64,000 nt of DNA from Diploscapter coronatus (lineage: Eukaryota; Nematoda; Chromadorea; Rhabditida; Rhabditidae): NCBI GenBank assembly GCA_964036155.1, contig OZ038422.1, forward strand, positions 2,999,201-3,063,200, read 5' to 3'. A program made the translations under genes and the position numbers. How positions within the stretch are numbered: the stretch's first letter is position 1; each line of letters starts with the position of its first letter. This document shows positions 11,885 to 23,355 of the stretch, in pieces. Under the pieces are notes generated by a model, which had not been told where the DNA came from, made no database searches, and worked only from the letters and a program-made list of their open reading frames with translations.

Positions 11885-14800
11885 ATGTCGTCTATCTGGA
11901 GCCCACCCTACGGTAAGAATGAATTCGCGAAACTATGAAATTCGAAAATATTTATGACAAAATTGAAACTCGACGAAAACTTCTGTGTGGTGAGGTTTCG
12001 AACCCGAATTCCAGGCGTGTGGATGGAGAGATTTATTTCATTTGCGCAAATTTCATTCATTTCAGCAATTTTACGCAATTTTATCTCTCAAGCATATATG
12101 AATCTGTTTTCCTAGAACGTTTTTATTTGATCTTAATGTTTCAAACCACTTTATTAGGGAATTTTTATAATAATAATAATAATAATAACAAAAACATTAT
12201 TATGCTAATCCAAAAATCATAAAGAATTTCTTTTGAAATTAAAAAGTAAATAAATAAAAACGAGTAAACAACAAAGTTATTTCGAGGTGAATTTGGCAGA
12301 TCTTTCAAACAATTCTCTAGTTTTTGTTATGAGATCTAGGCTATTTGGCAATCCAGTGCAAATATCACAGGCTCGAAAGATTTGAATTTTCTTTTTCGAA
12401 ATTATCGATTTAATTTTTAGACGTCGGACTTCACACCTCGCTTCTGAGAAAACGCATGGTTCAAAGTGGTCTATTGCGAATGAACTCTAATGATAGACGC
12501 CATTATTTGAGGTATCACATTTTTCTGAATCAGACTTGAGACTTTCCACCACAAAAGTTCAACCATTATCTCTCGTCCCACTATTAAGGATAGTAATTGT
12601 AAACACCGACTGGAACAATATAACGTATAGAGGGGATATTTGCGGTGGAACACGTCCCAACGCCTGTTCTGAGTTATTTATTATTAAAGCTACACCAGTT
12701 TCACTTTGTTTAAAATATATTTCCGAAAACTCATACAACAAAGTCGTGGCAGTAATTTGAGAATGACAAAATGAAATGACATTCTTCAAAAACGTCTAAA
12801 GCAAGATATGATGAGAAAATTTTACTAGTGCTATCCTAAAATCACTCGTTTTCGATTTATTTTTGTTAAAATGAGCTAAAAATTAAAGATATTTTTGAGT
12901 GTCCAAAACTATTATTACCTGAACACCTAAAAGGATGAGAAATAAGATCGTGCCACTACCAACTTATTATCTCTCAATGCTATTTCGTGTCTCATGTATA
13001 ACGTTCTGAATTTGCAAATTAAATAATTTAGCTACTCGCCCTTCATCGCTCAATCCACGATGACCATGAACCGACTGAGTGATCCCTCGGCTGGCGACGT
13101 CTTTCTGAAGCGGAGATTCGCGCATCTGCAAAATCGCCTCCATCATAGCGACAATTCCATGTTTCATGGGGTGAGTATAAAGCTTTTATCGATCCCTTTT
13201 TAAGCACTAAGATGCTAGCAGGATCATGAATATATTTTTTTATCCCCATGGTCTGATTTTCAGAAACATCTATTGTGTAAAAGAGTTCACTAATGGTTCA
13301 TTAAAGTACTAGATTGTTCCTGGATATTTTAAAAGCTAAGAGAACCATTCCTAAAATCCATATGCATTGGCATTGTATTAGCACCTTTCTGCGGTAAAAC
13401 TCAAAATTTTAACTCGAACAAGAGTGAAAGGCATTTCTTGCGGGCAACATTTCTGTCAGCTATCATAGTCGTCAAAATTCGAACGCCTCTTGTCATCATT
13501 TACGTAATTTTGACTATCATTGATTGTGTTAATGTATCTACCACTCCTAGTAGTGCCCTAATCATTACTCGTTCATTTATTTATTTTATTCTAAAACATA
13601 ATGCTCATTTTATGATAAAAATCATCGATTAGTTCATGACAAGATTTTAAGTGTACGTTTCGAAATATTTCAAGCTAATGACGTAGTTAATTAATTTTTT
13701 ATGTTCGCTTTCAACATTTAGCTATCAATCTAAAAATAAACCGACGTTACTAAACAGCTATTTGCAATTCTGAGCAACCTATACATCTTCGAAAGCTCCA
13801 TTCGTATTCTGATCCTATATATCGATTTTCCTGATCCTTTGAACTTACCATCAAAAACTCACCTAAGAAAAACCCGTGTCCTGATACTGATAAGGACAAG
13901 GACAATTCTACATTTCCAACGTCTTTTGTGAGTTTCAAAGAGTGCGAGGATTGCGTAGCTTTCTGGACTAAGGACTTTAGTCGTGGCTTGTAACGGCTGT
14001 CATCGCCCTTTGCGACCGGGCGACACGACATGTGTTGTCCCTGAGAAGTTCAAATCCCCTGGTTTTCACCCTACGTGAATTCTCGAACCTCCTTGGTCCT
14101 AAATTTTAGGTCAGAAAATTATCTTTGATTTATTCTGAGCATTTATACCATATATTTGGAGCACTATAGATTCTACGAGGGTAGTGATGACAGAAATGAT
14201 AAAAACACATTCTGAACAGCCTTGAACTCGCATTACCCAAGTCTAAGCATCGCTACTTTTCGGGTTACAAATTCTAGGTAAAGATAACAATTCTTTAGTA
14301 CGACTTTGTACCTTCCTTAGTGCTAGCAGATTTTTCGCAAACTGACCCCCTCTACCCTACATTTGCACTGATCTTACTTCACTACGCCTCTTCTTTCCCC
14401 TCTGCAATTCTCAAATTGCGTACTTTAAATCTTCCGTCTTTTTGCCTCAGTTTCTTCACATCTTAATGCTATCCGTGCTCGGACTTTGTGGATTTGATAT
14501 ATTTCAGGCTGTTTTTCGATCAGTAGGGTTATCATTGGAAGAGGGTTTTATAGGGTTGCTTAGATTTGAGCTAAGGATGCGATTTTTTCGTAGTGTGATC
14601 GTGAGAATGGAGCATTGATTTTCGAAGAGTGTATAAATCAATCGGAGAGGGATATTGGGAGTGGACGCTCGAAGTTTAGGATTTTGAGATGACTTTTAAT
14701 TTTATTGATAATAATTTGTTGGATTTTTAGTATGTTTTAAAATATTGCAACTCCATGTTCATATGCAGCATTCTAGAAAGCAGTGTTTTGTTTGACCTCT

Positions 14801-15661
14801 TAACTATGCTCAATTTTCATGATTTTTCACTTGATATTTCACGAACTCACTCTCCCAAATATCAATGCACAAATATTGCACTCTGACTCATGCGTTTTTG
14901 ATTCATACCGTAATTCTTCTTAATTCGCTTCATCTCTTGCAAAGCATTGATACGTTCTTACCAAATTTAAGCAAAACGTTCAATACATTGGTCAACGCTA
15001 TCAAGAATCTGGAAAATACGTTTCATCTCTAAAATCTTGAATCATATCTCGAAATTCGTATCGAATAGCCGCATCCCTGCAATTGCTGACATTGATCTCA
15101 TCAATTTTCACCCACTCGCTTTGTAACGCCAATCAAACAGACGAAACCTTTCAATAATTTTGATTTGATCCCCGGATTTTATTTATTTTTATTTTTTTTA
15201 AATTTTAGATGATCTAAGTTTTGATTACGAGTCATATTTATTCTAATTTCAATTATTGAAGATGTTAGAGATTTTTCGAATTAAGAAAGATCACGAGGGA
15301 CCGGTAGGTTTAAAGATATTTTTCGTGATTTTAAACATTTCTAAAATCTACCGAATAAATTAAAATAAATTAGAAAAAGTTTCTGGAATTATTATTATTG
15401 AAAGCGTCAAAACGCTACCCAAAATGTTTCCGTATTTCTTTTGAAATATTAGCAAAATTCTAAAACAAATTGCTAGAAATCTCAGTTTCCTTATTTCAGA
15501 GTAATGAATCATTCGAGTCTTCAAACACCTGGCTGAATCGAAAGAAGCATTTCCGCGACACAGAAGAATGGAAAGTCAAGAAACACAGAATAATCACGAA
15601 AATTCGTGCCATGTCCAAAATCAACCTTGCATTGGTGCTGTCCAGAATGCCGGTTAGTTGA
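11885..15661 (+). CDS. Tentative multi-exon gene of unknown function
   Basis: Exons that chain in consistent phase: 11885-11912, 12421-12511, 13032-13170 and 15500-15661. An optional 60-nt exon at 13868-13927 fits the same phase. The start ATG opens MSSIWSPPY; the last exon encodes a basic stretch including WLNRKKHFRDTEEWKVKKHR and ends at TGA. Without the optional exon the product is about 139 residues, rich in R, K, H and S, with no signal peptide or membrane segment. Donors (GTAAGA, GTATCA, GTGAGT) and T-rich acceptors are acceptable, and codon use in exons 3 and 4 looks coding. Intron 2 holds a family Z repeat. I do not recognise the family. The last exon could instead splice on at GTTAGT (15653), so the C-terminus is uncertain, as is whether all exons belong to one gene. 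Confidence 0.4.
12531..12660 (-). repeat. Inverted-repeat element, family Z copy 1
   Basis: About 130 bp with terminal inverted repeats resembling TTGGGACNTTTCCACCNCAAA. A similar copy lies in opposite orientation at 37678-37809. Copies align along their length, including the interior ACTATCC...GGGACG segment. Confidence 0.75.
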
Positions 15662-15809
15662 TTCGTTCTTGAAAAATGTTTCGAATATGCTATGCTCCAA
15701 CAGATTTCAAGTCCATCATTTTCACATATCCTATTCATGTTTGAATTGAAAGTCACAAATGTCGAGATAATCGAAATATACAGATACTCTCTTTTGTTCC
15801 TCGAAATGA

Positions 15810-15940
15810 TTTTTGCAGAGGGAGAAGGAAGGGGTACCCGCGAGATTAATCATTGTGTCCTTCCATCCTCTGCGTCTCTGCACCATGTATTTCATGTCGT
15901 GCCTTTCGCGGATACGCGCCCCACCCCCTTCAGCAAAAAG
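15810..15940. repeat. Foldback element
   Basis: Imperfect arms: TTTTTGCAGAGGGAGAAGG...GGTACCCGCGA at the left and TCGCGGATACGCGCCCC...CTTCAGCAAAAA at the right. GC content is higher than the surroundings. Open frames on both strands across it are by-products. Confidence 0.55.
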
Positions 15941-17499
15941 CACTTTCAAAGGCAATGGAGAGTAGAGCAAACATTAATGTCATAATTTCACTTATCTATT
16001 GGAATATCTGAAGCTTATTCATGATTCAGATGTCCTTTTACTAATCTGCTGTAATTCAAATTTGATGAGTTAGCAAGCTAGGCAACAAACAATTGCCAAA
16101 CATTCCATAGGTTTTTATAGTCTAATTTTTCTGAAATGTATATTCCCAATCAGTCATGGTTTAGTTGATCGATGTTTCCTTGATTCCTTGCAAGAGTTCA
16201 AAATGTTAGAGAACGCCTGTTCTGTTCGCCCATTCATTTTACAAAGCCTTCACATCTCGCTTCTCATTTACAAAGCAAATGTGACTTTGTTGCGTTACTT
16301 TCAGGTTATTGCATTCGTCATTTTTTCTAGGTAAATGCCATAGCATTTCATGAACATCAAACTTAGCAAATTTTAACCATCATTCTCAAATCTCTAATTT
16401 TTTTTAAATTTTCTCAGTCTCACCTAATTATTCCTTTTATAGCATACTATAATCTCACTTTTTTCGAAACATAATTCAAATAATTTTCAGACCTTTTTCT
16501 TATAAAAATTAAAATTATGAAAATATCAATTCTCAACCTATTGATTTTGCACTTTACTGCAAACTCTCTTTTTTCTACCGGAACATTTGGCAAATTGATA
16601 GCCTGCTACTTTGTTCTTCCAGATTTTCGATTTCTCCCCGATTTTTTCCGAGATTCTTTGCCTCTTCCAAAAGCCTCTTGCGAGTTATTTACACTTCTAG
16701 TTTATTATCATTGGCTCGTGCACTAATATTTGAAACGGATTCCCGAATTTTCCAGGAATACGAATATCGAATTTTCTAAAGACTTGAAGAATCTAAACCT
16801 TTGAAAGATGTATTCACAATACGTCGAGCAGAAACCGGAAGACGACTGTACACAGTTTCAAAATACGGCAAGATCGGAAAATTTAGCTAGATTTAATTTC
16901 CATATTTATTATCGATAAATTTATTAGGACCCGTAAATGATTTTGTGAAATTGAAGAGATAGTGTTTTTAAGACCTACATATGTCATTGAGTCGGACCTG
17001 CTATGGGAAGCAATGAGCTGTGTGTTTCTTTTTCCAAGCCGATGTTCTCATCAAAAGTTGTGCATTGCTTACTTTTGAAGATAGCGACTTTCGAACAGGT
17101 TGTCGTCGGTCATTTTGAGTTCTTTTTTTTTGCTCTAAAATATGCAGAGGGTGCGAACCACTATAAATGTCTAGATACTTTGACGGATAGTCCCTTTTTC
17201 GAGTAGAAGATTCAAAAAACGCGAAATTCCCTAATTAACGAGGAATAAAAATGTGGCGAATTCTTCAAAGTGGGCAGAGCTTGCGGACTCGAGATTTATT
17301 GTTATTAATTTTGCCCATCACAAAGTGAAGGTAATGGATTTTCTTAAATTAATTTCTTTATCACATATTTGGAACTTAAATCATTTTTCTTAAAATCTTT
17401 TCTCCAATTTTCATCACCTACCCATGAAGACATGAGTTCATGAGAATTTCTAATACGACCTTCGAAATCTTCATTTCTCAAATCAACCCAGTCCGACCC

Positions 17500-17870
17500 T
17501 ATCATTGATTTCTGCCTGACATTTCTTTGATTGTCTCTTTTCCCTCGCTCCTTCTCCTTTGCTTGATATCGCTGATCTCCGGCTGATATGCGGCAATTCG
17601 CAGCTGACTCCTTCGACTCCGAATCTCTGTCCGCAGCGCTCTCTCGAATCACCACGGTCTCTCGCCCTATTTTCACGTCATTTTTCCAGCCCGTCTCTTC
17701 TCGCGGCCGAGGTTACACAATTCCCGCTCGCAGCGACTGCTCCTCGGAGTGAAAAGATTCGCTTCGGCACAAACCCCGTCTCTCGAATCGATTCGATTTC
17801 ACACCATCAACATAGACTTTTTCTCGACGATCGTCTAAGATTTCCCGCATTTCTCACATAGCGCCGAATT
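17500..17870 (+). promoter_or_regulatory. GC/CT-rich putative promoter of the F-box gene
   Basis: A local island of CT-rich, CpG-containing sequence (many TCTC, TCGC and CGGC runs) in an otherwise AT-rich background, ending about 270 bp before the F-box start codon. Composition and position suggest a promoter or 5' UTR; no specific factor site was assigned. Confidence 0.4.
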
Positions 17871-18138
17871 TTTCAACTGTAACTAAATATTTGTATTCTA
17901 CCTCTTCAAACGTTAACGCCATTAATTTTCTCAAAGAAATTATTTAATTCTCGATATTTTTTGAAGCGTACCATTATCATTGACAGATTTACTATTCTCA
18001 TCAGAAATATCTAATCTCAATTATTCTCGAAATATAGTCGCAAACTCAATAGCATCAATATTCTCTTCGAAGATCTCCAATTCCAAATTATTTCTGAAGC
18101 CTAATTCAAATAATCGAATTTCTAAAATCTGACTAAAA

Positions 18139-21100
18139 ATGGCGACGACCGTGTTCGACATGGCTCGTCGAATGACGATGCACGATGCGCACGACGCTGG
18201 GGCGGAGATGAACATGCAACTTGAAGAGAGTAGAGGAGCTCAAGAGGCTTATGATGATAAAGTCCAACAGTACTACAGCACGACTATGCGTGACGAGGAA
18301 GCGCCGCAGAGCGACCTTGTTAGAAGACTTTCATCGTTTCATTTTAATTACGAACAGACGAATTCATGCATTTAAATTCTGAACGACATTTTCTGATTTG
18401 AAATTTGTGAAAACATAGCGCTTTCTGTGAATAATTGATGGACTGTCTGGTTTTAAGCAAATCTAGCATTCAGTCTATATCGAATTTTCATTGATAGAAC
18501 ACAACCATAGCAGGAGTTGGCTATAAAAAGCAGTTTAAAAATTTTAATTTGTTGAAGCATAGTTATTAGAGATTTTATACGATGTTAATACTATTTTTAT
18601 AGGCTTAAGTCGATCCAATTATATTCAGACAGTGGAAAAGTTGCCCAACGAAGTTCTGCAACATATCTTCTCCTACCTCGGCCCGTACCAGATTCTTCTC
18701 GCAGGGCAGGTCTGCAAGCGATGGCGACAGGTCGCGTGCTCACCAGTCCTGTGGAAATTCGTTTCGTTCAGGCCAAATTATGGAGGGATTCATGTATGAA
18801 AATTTTATTCTAATCTAATCTAGTTAATTTTTTGGGGCGATTTTTTCATTTATTATTTTTTTAAAATATATCTCTCAGTAATTTAATGAATTCATTATCC
18901 TGAAATAATTTTAATATTTTCAAACAGCGATATTGACTACACGAATTAGCTTGATGAACTCGAAAATTAAATGACAATTTTCTCGAAACGTATTATTATT
19001 CAAATATGTCAGTTTCAGAAGCCAGCAAATTTAGGTAAAACATGAGAATACGTTCCTGAACCTGATCGGCACCCGCTTTACCGAGTTAAGAAACGTCGAG
19101 TTGGCAACTGATTTAATCACCCCCAATGTCCTTCACGAGTTGGCCAATAAATGTCCGAAGTTGCAGTATTTGACTCTGGGTAATCAATTTTCTAAATCAA
19201 ACGAACTCTCAAGACTATTATTATAATCAGACTTGTTCCGAAACCATGACTTCATAATTTTGCTCAAATTTTTTACTTTTTCTACACGAATTCTGGTGTA
19301 AAGATTTCATGAGAATCTAAATAAAAACGAAAGTGAAATTACCGTATTTTCAAAATGAAGAACTGATTCTTTTAGATTTCTCCACAGCCATGCAGCTTCA
19401 CGACTTCACTGACCTTCAATCCTTCCCTTCGAGATTAAGAAATCTAACGATCTGCTTGTCTGAGAACATCTTCCTCGAAGGCTTCCTCAGGAAGGTCTAC
19501 ACCTTCATCTCGTCGGTGGAATCGCTGCATATCATCGGTAATGTTTCATGATTTTGGATTTTCTCGTGTAGTTGGCAATACAATCATGTCTAGGAGATTT
19601 ATTTGAATCTGAGAAATTTGAACACTTATCATTTCATTGCAAAAGCTGTTCTAAATTGTTAGATAGAGTGAGAATTTCGAGTACGTTGAGTAAATTGAGT
19701 ATTATAACATTTTATTGAACTTGAAAATGTGTAAAACTTCACTTATTCAAAATTTCAGGCACCTACGAGAAAGTCGAGGATGAAGAAGAAGAGGTCTATG
19801 AAACGGTGAACGTGTTCAAACTCAAGCAGTTCCTTCCGAATTTGAGGATCGTCAATTTGTGGGGTGTAAGTTCTTCTTTCTTGGAAAATGAACAAGAAAA
19901 AAGCGATTGTTCCTTAAACTTTATCTTCAACTTCAGGTTATTACCAATCCATTTCAAGTGGATGATTTAGCTAGGTTACTCAAATTTGTTGCAATTTGAA
20001 TAGTCATGATACTAAAATTATCGAAGCATATTTCTCATCCAAAATATTTTGTGGAAAAAAACGCTTAAAATTTCAGGTGCCCTTCATTACGGACGAGCAC
20101 GTCGATGCATTGTCCTCAAATTGCGCCCATCTCGAATGCCTCTGCGTGAATTATTGCACTAAAGTGACCGGATCTTGTCTGAAATTGGTCCTGCAACGAT
20201 GCAAGAAGTTGAAGAGTTTATTCTTGGCTTTTACAAGTAGGTTTCATCAAAATCGAAAGTGCATTTCTTCTTTTTAAAATTAACGTTATCATTGTAAAAA
20301 TGGTTGACTACTTGAGACGAAATGAAACAAACGCAGTTTTGATGCGCGGGAATTAACTCGTTATTTACAATCGACTTGACGCAATTGCATCATATTCAAA
20401 GAACTGTGTAAGCGACTGCTTGTGGACACGCAATACACATTTGCATATTCAAATCTGTGCATCATTTATTTCGCGTCTCAAGTTATCGGTCAGTGACAAT
20501 ATCATATGGCTAGGTTATATTAATTCAGATTTCTTCAAAATAAAAATTTGCATAAATAGGTAATTGGGAATCATAAATATGCTAATTTGGGTCTCGACGA
20601 TAGCATGATGCAAGCGATCGAATGGGAGAAGACTCGAATTGAAGAGCTGGACATCAAAGGCACCGAATTGAGCCAAGAAACGTTGGTCTTCATTCTGACT
20701 CGACTTCAATATTTGAGATGGCTCGATGTGTCACTGCTGGAGAATATGACTGATCAGGTTAGAATATGAATGGATAAATGAACTACCGAATATTTTCCAT
20801 CGATCTGAGAATCTAACTATCATTTATAATTATCTAGTCTTCAGTAATCTTTAAACCTATAAAATTGTCCATTTCTAAGAACGATCAAATTATAGAAAAC
20901 GCTAAATAGCGCGCCAATAATGAAACGATTGATGATAGCTTGAATTTTTCATTTAGTCACCATTCATTTTGAAGCATATTTTATCATCTACCATTATAGA
21001 CGATAACTTTAGTGAAATTTATTAATACTATGGACAAGCATCTCATTGATCTATTCAATTTCCATTTATAGATCTTTTTTAACTTAGATGACTTGCAATC

Positions 21101-22234
21101 CCTAGAGTGATAAAACTCTACAAGTTCAAAACTTCAATAAAAAATGATTTCTCAGGTAATCGAAGCGTGGATGCAATCGAACACGATGAACGCGCTGCAA
21201 TACCTGAATATGGACACATGTGATTCCTTGAACGAACAGGCGCTGACTGACATGATCATGCGATATGGCCATCAGCTGCACGGATTGTGTCTGGGAGGAC
21301 ATCACAAACTCCTCGAGTACTTCTGGATGAACATGATCCCACAGTTGAGGAATATCAGGTGTGCAAATATATTATTTTGAAGTGTTTCGAATTTCAACAC
21401 ATCTAGCTGATGATGAAAAATATCAGTCGGCTTTTTGGAATAAAATAAATTTTATGACAACACAGACCTGAAATCGAAAATTGAGGGTTTATTCAATTTT
21501 TAGTCTGAAAATGATGATCGATTCAAAAAAAAATTCAGAGTCCTCGTAATGGGAATCGCGGAGGATTGTTGCCCGAAAGTAGTCGCGAAAATCCACGTCG
21601 ATCAATTCATCGACTGCATCGCTCAGAACTGTCCCCGACTCGCTCGACTCGAAATTCGATGGGACGACGATACGCTCAGATTCTCGGATAAGTCCAGGTA
21701 ATTCAAAATTTATTGTCATGTCTTCTCAACTAAGGTTTTACTCTGATGGAAGCTTGCTTCTATTTCGTTGGGTTGTAAAAGATGAAAATTTTAGACTTCA
21801 ATTAGGAAAATACTGGAACTAAATTATCGAATCTTTCTTTTAGTTGAAACGTTTATGTGGTTAGGCTTCAAAAAATAAATATCTAAGATTTTCGTCGAGG
21901 CAAATAGTTTATGAGCCCGTTCAGGCTTAGTTACAAGTTGCATTGCAACTAAGTCTGAACGAGCCCTATGACTATGATAAACATGAGATCAAATTTAGCA
22001 AGTTCATCGACGTGCTGAGAATGAAATGTCTGAAGCTTCACTCGATCGTTTTGAGTGATGGGCAATATTATGAGCTAGTCAGGTCGAATTTCGAAAGAGC
22101 TGATAGAATGTCGGTTGTTAGGTAAAAATTAAGCTATATACTTTTTAATTCTGAATTTATTTAGAACCACAGAAATGTGTCGTACAGGACTTCTACACTG
22201 CTCAAGATTCTACAATCAATTACTCTTTAACTAA
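18139..22234 (+). CDS. F-box/leucine-rich-repeat protein
   Basis: Predicted substrate-recognition subunit of an SCF (Skp1-Cullin-F-box) ubiquitin ligase. Eleven exons: 18139-18318, 18629-18793, 19035-19179, 19376-19537, 19759-19865, 20077-20236, 20591-20757, 21156-21358, 21539-21697, 21999-22121, 22165-22234; 546 residues in continuous phase. The F-box starts near residue 62 (VEKLPNEVLQHIFSYLG) after a 60-residue acidic/methionine-rich N-terminus. The rest is LRR-like: LRNVELATDLIT, DFSTAMQLHDF, NLWGVPFITDEHVDAL, LRFSDKSSKFID. An acidic loop (EKVEDEEEEVYE) separates repeats. The segments resemble a conserved animal F-box/LRR protein; I did not assign an orthologue name. The ATG is preceded by an in-frame TAA. 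AATAAA lies at 22283-22288. Oddity: intron 6 ends in GG rather than AG. Confidence 0.85.
20237..20590 (+). other. Intron with a non-AG 3' end
   Basis: Starts GTAGGT and must end at 20590 to keep the frame and restore a Ser-Leu-Asp-Asp junction, but the last bases read CTAATTTGG. A canonical form would be TTTAG. Upstream AGs (20527, 20560 area) bring in-frame stops and the next downstream AG shifts frame. The intron also holds a family Y element. Confidence 0.7.
20292..20500. repeat. Inverted-repeat element, family Y copy 1
   Basis: About 209 bp in intron 6 of the F-box gene. Left end has GACTACTTGAGACGAAAT, right end GCGTCTCAAGTTATCGGTCA. Other copies: 25279-25485, 38730-38896, 59877-60071. 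Confidence 0.8.
21913..21966. repeat. Compact hairpin in intron 9 of the F-box gene
   Basis: Arms of about 24 nt (GAGCCCGTTCAGGCTTAG... and ...CTAAGTCTGAACGAGCCC) separated by a few bases, only about 30 nt before the next exon. Could form a stable pre-mRNA stem. Confidence 0.65.
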
Positions 22235-23355
22235 AGATAACTGAGAATTGTAGATTTAGATCATCGAATTTATTATACCGATAATAAAATTTTTCGAAAA
22301 TAATCGAATCGAGAGAGATTATGTGAAATTTTTTGGTTCATTGAAAGAATTTCGATTTCTCGTATAGTCATATAAATGATCTAGTGACGACGCCTAGGCT
22401 GTTCCCATCGAGCGACCACTTCATGTAGGTTATTTGAAAATCGTATCATCATGAATGAAGGTTCGTGCAGGGTTATCTATATAAAAAAAAGGTATTGTAG
22501 CTGCACCTTATCTAGAGGGGCCAAATCTCCCCTTTCTGAGGAGCGAAAGAACGCATGAAATTTTTCGACGTTTCAATTATCGTTAATTACTCCGCTAATT
22601 GGTCGATAGTTTTACGAAATCAAAACGCTAACCAGGGTAATATGATACGTCCGAAATTATGGTGTCGTTGGTTTTCGAAAAAGGCCTCCTGGAGGCATGA
22701 ATGACATTGGAATTCGACGATACAGGGCCGATCCAAAATGCTCCAAACGGGTTCGGATCGTTTTTCGATCCGACTTCCAAGTCTGAGGTTAACTAGAATT
22801 TTTTGATTTTCCTCTTTAAATATTTATTTCCCACATTCTGTAAGTTTAACGTTAAAAGGCTTCAGCTTCCGTACTCTTTTTTCCAAAAAAGTATTTCGGT
22901 GAAATATTGTTGACTTAGAATAAAGTTTTTTCCCTTTCAAGAATTTTCGCCGACATTTTTATTGAAAAATTTGACCAAATTTCTTTCGATATATTCCTTT
23001 TTATATTTTGACATTTGCTCTGGAATAAAAGTGAAAAGTTCTCGCTTACGTTTAAGAAAATTTCTGAGAGTTTTGCATAACATTTTGAAATAAAAATTGA
23101 ATGTCTTTGAGTCTTTTGAACTTCGCGTAATCACCTGCTGAATTCCATCGTCATGGAAATGCAGAGGTAATTAGCAAATGCCTATTCCATTATTGATTTA
23201 GAATGAAAATAAAAATATTTCCTACAGTGAATTTTCATCGCGATACTGTGTTCTCTATCTTAATTCATTATTATCGGTCATCATCGTAGAAATAGCCATT
23301 GAATTTAAACGATCTCATATTTTTGAAAGAAATCATATCGGCAAAATTTAGGGAT
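22235..23355. other. Intergenic, F-box 3' UTR and receptor promoter
   Basis: Contains the F-box AATAAA (22283-22288), a small palindrome GGATCGTTTTTCGATCC near 22757 and otherwise AT-rich sequence. No gene recognised. Confidence 0.55.

Larger units (their letters stand above)
15662..18138. other. Intergenic region upstream of the F-box gene
   Basis: AT-rich to about 17.4 kb, then a pyrimidine- and CpG-richer block (17500-17870, listed separately). A frame at 16517 opens with a hydrophobic stretch but has AT-biased codons and no splice or family support. Confidence 0.55.

Noticed and set aside
12559..12789. Minus-strand frames around 12.5-12.8 kb
   Set aside because: They lie over the family Z repeat; the matching copy at 37.7 kb does not keep the frame.
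14040..14062. Possible tRNA B-box (GTTCAAATCCC)
   Set aside because: No matching A-box or cloverleaf arms could be drawn around it on either strand.
15692..15985. Long frames on both strands around 15.8-15.95 kb
   Set aside because: They overlap an inverted-repeat element, whose self-complementarity keeps both strands open.
16517..16726. Frame with a hydrophobic, signal-like start
   Set aside because: AT-biased codons, no family resemblance and no downstream exon in phase; hydrophobic starts are common by chance in T-rich DNA.
19936..20076. Alternative acceptor at 19936 (CTTCAG) for F-box exon 6
   Set aside because: Using it adds in-frame stops before the conserved VPFITDEHVDAL segment; the acceptor at 20076 keeps the frame.
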